Shown here one piece after another: positions 46,101-53,928 of a stretch of 64,000 nucleotides of DNA. Numbering within the stretch: position 1 is the stretch's first letter; the number at the start of each line of letters is the position of its first letter. The stretch is taken from assembly GCA_001600355.1 (NCBI GenBank), contig BCJU01000001.1, positions 4,340,013-4,404,012 of the forward strand, given 5' to 3'. Source of the stretch: Meira nashicola. Lineage: Eukaryota; Basidiomycota; Exobasidiomycetes; Exobasidiales; Brachybasidiaceae. The notes under the pieces were generated by a model. That model was not told where the DNA came from. It saw only the letters and a program-made list of their open reading frames with translations, and did not search any database. The position numbers and the translations under genes are program-made.

Positions 46101-46564
46101 TGCCAGATTTACGTTCAAAACCGCTAAGATGGCTTCCTATCGATACTGCAGCAACTTTGATCGTAGCGGCAATGATGACAATTCCTGACAAAAAGTATTC
46201 TTCTGATGAAAATATTCTCAAAGTTGTACATTTCACCAATCCTCACTCGACAGGATGGATTAATGTTATTGAAGCCATGCGACAATCGAGAATAACATTC
46301 AAGATCGTTCCTTTAGAAACATGGGTGAAATTGCTTGCAAATGGTAAGGAACAAGATCCGTTTAGCAATCCAGCAATCAAACTGTTATCTTTTTATAACA
46401 GTTGGACGGAAGATACAGGAAAAGATAAAGAAATGGACATTAGTCAATTACAAGAAGTGTTAAAAGAAAGACCTGATCTTACAGATCGTTTAAGACCGAT
46501 TAATACTGTTTCTCTGATGAAAACAATTCAAGCGTGGAAAGCGAGTGGCTTTTTTGATAAATAA
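43103..46564 (+). CDS. NRPS-like adenylate-forming reductase (A-T-R)
   Basis: The product has 1153 residues in one exon. The adenylation domain (about 85-550) has A3 FTHSSGSTGHPKP, A5 SNYGSTETR, A7 TSDLFKR and a GRLDDTIVHFNGEK motif. A carrier domain follows with the phosphopantetheine Ser in LFDLGCDSITVVR (about 671). The C-terminal thioester reductase has the NADP loop LTGATGALGAHLL (from about 765) and YGRSKWIAE (about 940). The enzyme activates a carboxylic acid as AMP ester, loads it as thioester and releases it as aldehyde or alcohol. Such single-module reductases without condensation domain are characteristic of basidiomycetes, where most have unknown or aromatic/amino-acid-derived substrates. 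A partner phosphopantetheinyl transferase is not in the window. Confidence 0.94.
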   Translation: MPSKHLRRLSRVLTGKDVAPASNQQQCASCSQLQSAKDCGDVEQTTISPTSTKSTTSNDSPTSSVKTRSPSLDSIRSVNELMDIRFKECANQPYVCFPYRSKGRGKLDSLEFEMITYGQLGCMVQNAANKLNDRFPARKKGKGLGTVGMFCTSELNFVVNEMALIRLGHAVLIISPNNSAQAVVHLMETTSCKDLVYSPAQKTIAEEAIKILQSRGSTIQSQDWVTIKEAKDKGDSPRNTQVRSEWSYAEESEELFSFTHSSGSTGHPKPIGRRHRDFTRNEWLSAVHGLILAPIFHTMCHGLVLTAMMTKGSVILLPSSLPISSANLAELSRKSVEKGFTCLYAVPLMLKLLVDATDGFDTLSKFSLVCFAGAAVPKALGDLLTEANVNLVSNYGSTETRVLLTSKRDFKTDKHWDILRPTESFKPFMKMEEVWKEDEEPVYELICDKAWRNRALTNRPDGSYATSDLFKRSHTIKDGYLYCGRLDDTIVHFNGEKTNPLPMEQEIRSSPFVREVIIFGSGHLQVGCLIIPYSDDGDKDETMLMSQIWPAIQRANQEAPTHSRIVQELVHILPHTTRFPSADKGTVIRAKTLKAYESLIGEIYRMYEDGNNKTIKNGNQSTIQNKYKVNTLERAKKLARSCVLTALKDQKGTELSIPDDDANLFDLGCDSITVVRIGNLIRTKAELPDSKSFRPYAPFDYPSIKLMSQLLVQLSNGNIRAAEQASQSESKTITDMLDRLSKRIEPRRQSIRKSRIANLEGDCFVLTGATGALGAHLLVQICQIPSVEKVICLCRAKSLEEAEQRVEESLQKRKLGSEKSLADLEVSTNTKILCLASDLNKSDLGLNAKQGFLDEILNEATHIIHNAWPVNFSMGIAAFESSLNGLINLLNICSFSYRQFPPSFTFCSSISAISNIEPDFESGTIMERLSNDPRHASHMGYGRSKWIAETLCEKATKRIKGIRCMIARIGQLACDTNAGIWNEKEAWPALLKTAQILGCLPDLRSKPLRWLPIDTAATLIVAAMMTIPDKKYSSDENILKVVHFTNPHSTGWINVIEAMRQSRITFKIVPLETWVKLLANGKEQDPFSNPAIKLLSFYNSWTEDTGKDKEMDISQLQEVLKERPDLTDRLRPINTVSLMKTIQAWKASGFFDK

Positions 46565-46684
46565 GGCGAATACGATGATTTACTGGAACTGGAATACGTC
46601 TATGCTAGGATATCTCTCAAACGAATGATTTATGTGTACAAAATATGTGGAAAATATAATGATTGATGAATGACATACTTGTTA

Positions 46685-47239
46685 TTAACAGTAAATAATG
46701 TCGATCTCATAATTTGGAGGTCTGACATTGTAAGCTTCTACGGATTCATCCGATTTACTTGATAAAGTTGGTTGATTTTCTGGAGGTTTTCCATTAAGAC
46801 TGAAATGAGCATTTCGAATTGAGACAAAAATTGGAACGGGCGCTTTATCTGAACCATCGGGATTTAAAGAGTGTGAAACGACTGACATATAAGCTGCATC
46901 AAATTCGGTAATAATATTTAGTCTTTTTTGATTAACACCATATTTACCATTATCTAAGTATAAATCAAAATTTGAAAATTGATCTCTTATACAAATTGTA
47001 GCAATCTTTGCATTTCCATTTCGTTTGATATAATAATGTGCTTGACTATTGGGTGGAAATGGTTTGAGATTGATACTTAGATTGTCATACTTTGCACCCA
47101 AACAAGCCGTCCAATCCATTTTGATAATTTGTCCATTTTTAATACTACAATCTCGATTTTTATCACTGATCACATGAGCAGCAAGTGAGAGCTGAAATGT
47201 GAAAAGTGAAATTATCAAAATGATTTTTGTTAACAGCAT
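46685..47239 (-). CDS. Secreted protein, paralogue 1 of a tandem pair
   Basis: The product has 184 residues from the ATG at 47239 (MLLTKIILIISLFTFQL); the frame upstream lacks ATG. A signal peptide ends near LSLA-AHVIS. The mature protein shares about half its residues with the neighbour at 47612: AAHVIS, NGQIIKMDWTAC, AKIATICIRDQF, LDNGKY and the C-terminal IIYC. Four cysteines (DC, TAC, IC and the C-terminal C) align between copies. The conserved ICIRDQF ... LDNGKY core looks like a compact beta-rich fold, but I know no family. Extracellular role unknown. Confidence 0.78.
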   Translation of the reverse strand: MLLTKIILIISLFTFQLSLAAHVISDKNRDCSIKNGQIIKMDWTACLGAKYDNLSINLKPFPPNSQAHYYIKRNGNAKIATICIRDQFSNFDLYLDNGKYGVNQKRLNIITEFDAAYMSVVSHSLNPDGSDKAPVPIFVSIRNAHFSLNGKPPENQPTLSSKSDESVEAYNVRPPNYEIDIIYC

Positions 47240-47611
47240 TGTTAAGATTTGGCTTGTGTTCAAAGTTGAAAGAATAAAAGGAAAACTTAAAAACTGTTAA
47301 GTTTTATGGCTTGAATGTACACGAGATGGAAAGGAGAGCGCGCTTTACGATGTAGCGATGACCCCTTAATTTAAGGAAGAGGAATGTTTGATGAATATTA
47401 GTAAAACTTCTCAATACTGATTGTTCATGAATAGGATTGACTTAATCATCAAATTAAACTGATAATTGAGTAATCAAGTTAGAGATCAGCAAACGTAAAT
47501 TATAAGAGATCCGTCAAGTCATTCAAATCTTGAGACAAATTTCTCGATCCACTTGAATTTGTACTACAATTGTTCTTGAAAGATCTCAAAATAGTTCTCT
47601 CCTTTGCATAA
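47240..47611. other. Intergenic region between the tandem secreted genes
   Basis: Promoter of the 46685 gene and 3' flank of the 47612 gene; AT-rich, without other features. Confidence 0.5.
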
Positions 47612-48160
47612 TCAACAATAGATAATGTTGATAGCTTGATTTGGAGGTCTAGCATTATACGCTATTACATCTTCGCTCGAAGAGCTGGACAAATTTGGTT
47701 GATCTGCAGATCCTCTTCCGCCAAGACTGAATTCGGCACTTCGAATAGGAACAAAGACTGGCATGAGTTCTTTATTCGAACCATCGTTGTTGTAAGAATG
47801 AGAAAAGATTCTAATACTTGCTTGATCAAATTCAGTGACAAGATAAACCCTTTGCTGATTGTAGCTGTATTTTCCATTGTCCAAAAATACGTCTGTTGTT
47901 GCAAATTGGTCTCTAATGCAAATTGAAGCGATTTTAGCATGGGCAGTTTGATTGGTGTAGTAATGTGGCGGATTATCGCTGTAAGGCGCCAAAGTGGCAG
48001 TCAAACCGTTATACTTGGGACCCGAGCATGCTGTCCAATCCATTCTAATAATTTGTCCATTATTCTCGGAACAGTCCAAAGATGGGTTTGAGATGACATG
48101 GGCAGCAAAAGCGAGCTGAATTAAGATGGCAAAGGTTGCGAGGATATTCGGTAAGATCAT
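47612..48160 (-). CDS. Secreted protein, paralogue 2 of a tandem pair
   Basis: The product has 182 residues with a signal peptide (MILPNILATFAILIQLAFA, then AHVIS). It aligns over its full length with the 46685 protein, with all four cysteines kept (LDCSENNGQI, MDWTACSG, ICIRDQF, INIIYC). Copies differ mainly in loops, e.g. NPDGSDKAP against NNDGSNKEL. TATAAAAG on the minus strand (48239-48246) lies 79 bp before the start. Both copies are intact, so the pair looks functional and diverging. Confidence 0.8.
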   Translation of the reverse strand: MILPNILATFAILIQLAFAAHVISNPSLDCSENNGQIIRMDWTACSGPKYNGLTATLAPYSDNPPHYYTNQTAHAKIASICIRDQFATTDVFLDNGKYSYNQQRVYLVTEFDQASIRIFSHSYNNDGSNKELMPVFVPIRSAEFSLGGRGSADQPNLSSSSSEDVIAYNARPPNQAINIIYC

Positions 48161-48297
48161 AGTGAATTAGCTTTGTTAAAATGATTGAGGGTGAAGATCG
48201 AGGTAGCAAAGAGAGATTCAATTTGACCAAATTACTTGCTTTTATAGTCCTTCAGTGAGCCAAAGAAGCGGACAATTTGCAATTAATTTATATTAAT

Positions 48298-49800
48298 TTA
48301 ACTTCTTTTCGGCTTCCGTAAAAAACGCATAGCCCACCAAAATCCAGTAGATGCAATTATTGACATGGCACCAACTAGAGAATAAAACCAAATTAATGTT
48401 CCTTGGTCTTGTCCTGGGACGGTAACGTTCATCCCCCACAATCCTGTAACGACATTCAAAGGTAGAATAACGGTGCTTAAAATGGTCAGCTTAGAGATGG
48501 CATCGTTTGATTCTTGACTGGCATGCATCATTTGAATGTTCAGCTGAGTTAAACAGTGCCCTTCACTTTGCAATAATGCTTCCTAATTTCGGTAAAGAGG
48601 AATTCCGGCGTCAGAATATATACCGACTCCGCTTCTTTGTAGAATATTTCACTCACCTCTAAGCGCGTCAGTGTATTGGTAAATGCAATCAAATGGTCTT
48701 CCACATCGGAATAATGAAGAGTGTACTCATTCAGTCCTGGTGATTTGTCATTTGACCTTGAATTATTTTCTGATAACTTATGCTGTTGTATCAACTTTTT
48801 TATTACGTCTCCTTTGCTTCCTATTAGCTCTCTGAGTTGAAGTACTCTTTGATGAGTTTCACCAAATTTTTGAAGAAGTGTACGACTATCTTCTATTCCT
48901 TTTATTCCTTGTGTCAAATTCGTAGTAAAATATCGAATTGCGTCTTTGAGAGGTCGTGTTGCTTCATTGAATGCGTCTGTCGCCTCGTCCAATAACGCAT
49001 ACAAGATCCATTCAGACGTAATCTTTCTTCGATGTTGTAGTCGTACCAATCGATCTCTCACCCGTTTTGTGACCGCTTGTGGCTTTGCATGCATGGATAC
49101 AATGCCACCGGGAAATACAAAGATGTACATTGTAACAGGCTCAAGGAAAACTTCGCTTTTTGGGTCCGAATCGAATGATCCATAAACGACAAAAGTGTAC
49201 TGAGATTGTAAGAAACATGTATTTGGTCAGCCTTTAAATCAGTTCTCTGATATCGAGAAGCATACTCACACTGTCATACTCTTCCATTTTCTCCCTCGTT
49301 TCTGCTTCCACAACATCTTCTACCGTCAACCTGTGCAGACTGAATGCATGACCGATCTCTTTGATTTCGTTTTTGCTCGGATCCATAATATCTAACCAAA
49401 CGAATGGTGATTCTCCATCATCTTTAATGCTTTTGGATTGTTGGACTAAACGATCCAAAGATGGCCGCAATTCTTCAAATGATGAAATTGATTGACTATC
49501 CTCTTCTCCCGCACGAAATAAAGTTATCCGATTCTTTTGTTTTTCTTTAGGTATCAGAGCCGGTTCGTCGGCAGATAGTTTTGGATTAGAATGTTGTCGA
49601 TAATCATGAAATACTCTTGATGATTTTGACAATCTCTCGATTCCTCCAAAAGAATACCGTAATAGCCCAACATTCTCTATCCGCTTCGGACTTCGGGTGT
49701 TGCTTTCCAGGATGTGATATGACCTTGTTATAGTATTCTTGAATGTACTTTTGAAAGAAGTGCGGATGACTGTAGTGCTAAATCCAGTAAGTACACTCAT
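48298..49800 (-). CDS. CorA-family divalent metal channel, three exons
   Basis: Exons 49800-49270, 49199-48657 and 48582-48298 join in phase across introns of 70 and 74 bp (both GTGAGT donors) to give 452 residues. The first join makes EEYDSYTFVVYGSFD and the second makes LTRLEEALLQSEG, both fitting CorA. The pore signature GMN (408-410) follows transmembrane helix 1 (389-407); helix 2 is 420-443, ending in the basic RKPKRS. CorA channels are pentamers that import Mg2+ (or export Zn2+, Co2+). The N-terminus, MSVLTGFSTTVIRTSFKSTF, is basic and hydroxylated without acids, so a mitochondrial target is possible, though the family there is usually MRS2. Without splicing the gene looks like three short fragments. 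Confidence 0.9.
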
Positions 49801-50124
49801 CTCGACCGGCGAGAGTCTTTGTGATGGTCAAAAGAGGATTTTTCCGCACTTCACTATCATCATTCTTTGTATTACCGAGAGAGAGAAGTGCAGGATGGCT
49901 CAAGCGCGGAAGATTTATTGTGCTTCTGCATTATCATGCATACGCGCCTCTTCGTGTTTTAGCCGCGAAGCTTATGAACTTTTGCAGTGTTAAACACAAC
50001 GCTGGCCAGCCGACGCGGGTAAATAAGACCCAAAAAGCTGTTAAATAAAATGAATATCAGTCTGGCTAAAATAAAGAAGCTTTTTTACCATGATGTATGA
50101 TGTGGATGGATCAGGGGAAAAAAC
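49801..50124. other. Divergent promoter of CorA-like and Zn2Cys6 genes
   Basis: 324 bp; no motif stands out. Confidence 0.5.
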
Positions 50125-52320
50125 ATGAACACAGCAGCAGAAGCCTATACGATCACAAATACATCACGAAAGACTAGAATCTCTAAAGCTTGTCAAACAT
50201 GCTCAATCAGAAGAAGACGTTGTGATGGCGAACAACCAAAATGTTCAATTTGTCAAAGGCTTGGCGTTGAATGCGTTTATGTCAATACAGGAAAGAGACG
50301 TGGTAGACCTTCAACTTCTACAACGGATGAAAGTCGTCAAAGAGAAACAGATTCGTACGCAGAAGGTTCAATGAATACAAGAAGAAAAATTGATTATACT
50401 TTAGGCAATAATGATGGAACAAATGTTGATCACACAGCCCTCTATCGAACGCCTACGTCATCGAAAGCTACGCCTATCAGCTTGGGAAATGATGTATTGG
50501 AACATTTGACGGCACTTTTGATCAGTTGGGAAGCAACAGATCGTAGAGAAAGCAATACGATTCCACTCAAATTGTTATCACCTTCCAAGGTACGTTTTCA
50601 TTTTGACATTTTTTGGAGGCATGTTCATACCCATTGGCAAATACTGTACAAGCCTGCATTTACTGCAATTCCAGAAACAAGATTGGCAGATGAAGTAGAC
50701 CAACCATTGTTAGAAGCAATCGTTTGTTTGACAGCAAGTATGGCCATTCATACAGAACGTGATCGTTCAACAGTCGAAGCGATTTGTCAGACGGCAACTG
50801 TTGATCTTTTGACGAAGCTATTAAGTCCTGATTTAAGCGTCGTTCAAGCTCTCTTTCTGCATTCACTTCGATTTTATGGAATTGGAGATTTGAAGAAAGC
50901 ATCTTTGTTCACTAGCTGTGCATGGCAGTTATGCGTCGGTCTGGGAATGCATATCGATGATAATTCTGGTCATAGAGATCCCGGCAAACATCAAGCCAGA
51001 TTACGAGCATTATGGACATGTTATTGTTTGGATAAAGTTTTGGCAGCAGAGATGGAACGTGTACCTGCTTTTCGAAGTGATGGTGTAACGGCAGAGCTCT
51101 TGTCAGAATATGAACCGGATGAATTCGAAATCGTGTATCAAAATTCTGATCTGATTCCTGAATTTCGTGGAGCACCTATGGTTAGTCTAGGACGACTTCA
51201 TGCCGCATCCTCTCTCAATCTTACAGTTCGCTTGTATAGAATTCTCGAACAAGCTCTTTTGAGCCCCGTTCATTTGCACCCTGACAAGAATGTATCAGAG
51301 CAAGATCTACTTTCTTCTTGGACACGAACTCTTGCTTTGGATCGAGAATTGGATGCATTGGCGAGTTTATGGCCGGATCAATTCAGGCTACATACGCGTA
51401 ATGAACTTGCTGTTCCTGGAGTTGCATGTTTGGTGGTATGGTTTCACTTGATCAAAGTTATTAATTATCGTCCTTATGTGCTTTTGCAAGATCGACTCTT
51501 TCGTACGCCTATGAGAAATGTAGAGATGGCACCTAGCGCTCAAATTGCTGCAATGTGCTGCTTGACTTCTGCATCGGCTATCGTTCAATTATTCAGTGCG
51601 ATCCCACGAACATCATTGAGGTATATTGCGGCAAATAATGCATTTTCAATCTTTACAGCTGCATCCATTCTGATGCCGTACAGTACGCACGAATCTCTGT
51701 CTATCGCAAAAGAGTGTCATCAAAGTGTTCATAAGTGCTTGGCATGGCTTGATGATTTAGGAGGAACGTGGCCGATTGCTCGAAAACATCGAATGGCATT
51801 GGATGATATGGCTCAACTTTTGCAAATTTCTTTGGATGATGATATGGGAATGAGTACGACGGTTGCTGCAGATTCTACCATGGACAGAAATTCCGTACGA
51901 CAACAACAAGAAGTAGGTCCAGAGTTTATTGCCGCTGGAGGTTCAGATTCTCATGAAAGTCAAACATTGGGTTTATCATCTATGCACAGTAAAGCTACAT
52001 CTCCCTTGGGATTCCGAGGACAGCTTGCATTGCGTCCTTTTAGCGAAAGTGTTGGTGAGAATGGGGGATCGGTTGAGCAATTGACAAATAATACCACAAG
52101 TGCTGCAAATTCGGACGGAGGAAGACGACATAAACGTGATGAGAGCTCGACAAGTGTAACAGAATCTCAACCTGATCTTCTTAACTTTTTACATGCAGAT
52201 TCGGATGCAACATCTTTATTGGATGAACTTTGTCTGGATCCAAGCATTCAAGCACTTGTACGACAATCTCTTTCGCGTGATACGTCATTATGGGAATCGG
52301 CAGCTTTTAAAGCGATTTAA
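50125..52320 (+). CDS. Zn2Cys6 transcription factor with fungal-specific domain
   Basis: The product has 731 residues. The zinc cluster uses Cys 23, 26, 33, 40, 43 and 50 (ACQTCSIRRRRCDGEQPKC ... CQRLGVEC), followed by a basic linker (TGKRRGRPSTS). The Fungal_trans core is well kept: FDIFWRHVHTHWQILYKPAF, SCAWQLCVGLGMHID and RALWTCYCLDKVLA. A Ser/Thr-rich tail ends in an acidic-hydrophobic stretch (LLNFLHADSDATSLLDELC), a plausible activation domain. Targets unknown. The promoter is shared with the CorA-like gene. Confidence 0.95.
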   Translation: MNTAAEAYTITNTSRKTRISKACQTCSIRRRRCDGEQPKCSICQRLGVECVYVNTGKRRGRPSTSTTDESRQRETDSYAEGSMNTRRKIDYTLGNNDGTNVDHTALYRTPTSSKATPISLGNDVLEHLTALLISWEATDRRESNTIPLKLLSPSKVRFHFDIFWRHVHTHWQILYKPAFTAIPETRLADEVDQPLLEAIVCLTASMAIHTERDRSTVEAICQTATVDLLTKLLSPDLSVVQALFLHSLRFYGIGDLKKASLFTSCAWQLCVGLGMHIDDNSGHRDPGKHQARLRALWTCYCLDKVLAAEMERVPAFRSDGVTAELLSEYEPDEFEIVYQNSDLIPEFRGAPMVSLGRLHAASSLNLTVRLYRILEQALLSPVHLHPDKNVSEQDLLSSWTRTLALDRELDALASLWPDQFRLHTRNELAVPGVACLVVWFHLIKVINYRPYVLLQDRLFRTPMRNVEMAPSAQIAAMCCLTSASAIVQLFSAIPRTSLRYIAANNAFSIFTAASILMPYSTHESLSIAKECHQSVHKCLAWLDDLGGTWPIARKHRMALDDMAQLLQISLDDDMGMSTTVAADSTMDRNSVRQQQEVGPEFIAAGGSDSHESQTLGLSSMHSKATSPLGFRGQLALRPFSESVGENGGSVEQLTNNTTSAANSDGGRRHKRDESSTSVTESQPDLLNFLHADSDATSLLDELCLDPSIQALVRQSLSRDTSLWESAAFKAI

Positions 52321-52463
52321 GATGGATAAATGGTTCACGGTTATAATTCTTTATTTCGAGTAATGATGTACAACAATATGTATTATTCAAAGTTTTCAAA
52401 AGCAATGTACAAAGGTGTAATATGTATGGATCCGTAGCATGAAAAGGGGGAGCGTCATAAAAT

Positions 52464-52880
52464 TTAATTATATTGAGCATTCACCATATGTCTACCTGGG
52501 CCATCTGCAACAATTGAATGAGGTTGATAACTGGAATCACCATGAGCCAATTCATGACCTAAGTTTCTTGCTCCTTTTGCGATACGAGTAGCACCGGAAC
52601 GAACTGAACTTTTGGCTCTTTGCAATAGCGCTTTGGCTTTGTTTGTCGATCTTCCTGGTGATGAAGTAGGTGATCTTGGCGAGCTTGGAGAGCTTGAACC
52701 TGATTTAAAGCTAGTACGATGAGTTAACGGTGGTGGAGCAACTGAGATGCTAAAGGTGAAGAAAAATGATTTATTTATAAGAATTTGCGTTTAAAGCAAG
52801 AGAGAGTGATTTGTATAAAATACTTACCAAACCAATTGCATAAATAATAAAAAATAAAAAGTTGCAAAAATAACCTTCAT
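52464..52880 (-). CDS. Small secreted protein with C-terminal PHS...AQY motif, copy 1
   Basis: Two exons, 52880-52828 and 52749-52464, joined across a 78 bp GTAAGT..TTTAG intron, give 112 residues. Exon 1 encodes the signal peptide (MKVIFATFYFLLFMQLV) and the splice falls within the next codon. The mature part has a Ser/Pro-rich linker (SSPSSPRSPTSSPGRS), a basic helical stretch (NKAKALLQRAKSSVRSGATR) and a C-terminus with YQPHSIVADGPGRHMVNAQY. The neighbour at 53286 has the same exon plan and end motif, which strongly supports both. No family known. Confidence 0.78.
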
Positions 52881-53285
52881 CTTTTGAGATTTGTCTCCAA
52901 AATATTATTATATTTTTTGGATGAAGTAGAATCATAAAAAGAGTCTTTGAACATTCTCACCTTTATACCTTTACTTACTTCCAAAAAGATGGCGTTTGAT
53001 TTGGGTGTGGGGCAGAAAATTAGCAAACTTCAGGGGCTATGTTTGGTCAAGGGGATGTCAAAAGTGTGGGACGAACAGGAATGAGATGAAAGACCCGAAT
53101 CAAAACCCGCAGCCCAGAAAAGATGACGTTCATTTGATCTATTGCCTTTTTTTCGCGGCTTAAAAGAGTTTCAAGACTGATTTATAATAATAATAATAAT
53201 TTATTAATCACTTAACAAATTTATGATACATAATCTTATACAACAAATCCAACAAAAGAATAAAAATATTAAGACCCGAACTTGA
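52881..53285. other. Intergenic region between the two PHS...AQY genes
   Basis: Promoter of copy 1 and 3' flank of copy 2. A short (TAA)n run lies near 53185-53200. Nothing else. Confidence 0.5.
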
Positions 53286-53657
53286 TTACAAATATTGAGC
53301 AGTACTCATAAACTTTGCATCTGGACCAGTGAATGAATGAGGAACATAATTATTCGTTTCTCTTTCTGCAGCTGCATATCTGCTCTTCATTCTACTGAAA
53401 CTGTTTGAAATCGAATGAGTTAATTTACGACTTGCTGATTTGATTGAAGAAAAGATTCTACTACCAACACCTTCAGGCCTGTGAAGAATGGATGGTGTTG
53501 TTCGAATTGGAAGTGGAGTAGATTGTACGTCACTGGACAGAGAGAGAATGAAAAAGTCAGAATCAAATATATACTGTTGGATAAGATAATGATAAACAAC
53601 TCACTTTAATAAAGTCAATAAGACCAAAAAGATGCAAAACAAGAATGCAAGTTTCAT
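53286..53657 (-). CDS. Small secreted protein with C-terminal PHS...AQY motif, copy 2
   Basis: Exons 53657-53605 and 53532-53286 across a 72 bp GTGAGT..TCCAG intron give 99 residues. Exon 1 is 53 nt long, the same length and phase as in copy 1, and encodes the signal peptide (MKLAFLFCIFLVLLTLL). The mature part is DVQSTPLPIRTTPS, then a basic Ser-rich helix (SSIKSASRKLTHSISNSFSR) and the end NYVPHSFTGPDAKFMSTAQY. Mature copies share little outside the last 20 residues, so the end motif is the likely working part. TATAAAAAG (minus strand, 53733-53741) lies about 76 bp before the start. Confidence 0.78.
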
Positions 53658-53732
53658 TTTTTGCAAGAAAATTTAAAATGATATGTTTTCTGAGGAAGGG
53701 TCTTTAGGCTAGCAAAACATAAAATGCAAAGG

Positions 53733-53741
53733 CTTTTTATA
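53733..53741 (-). promoter_or_regulatory. TATA box of the 53286 gene
   Basis: TATAAAAAG on the minus strand, about 76 bp before the ATG at 53657; the 15331 gene has the same box sequence. Confidence 0.5.
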
Positions 53742-53928
53742 CCTTTTATCACGGCCAAACATTGATGCAAAACACAGCATGGCGAAAAATTGTACCTGCA
53801 TCGGTGACGTAGCAAGATCCGGGGCTAATATCTTAAGCAAAAGGCGTCAAGTCCACGTTTTGGTAAGATACTTATATATATATTTATGATGATGATAATG
53901 TACAGCATGATTTATTATAAACACTGCT

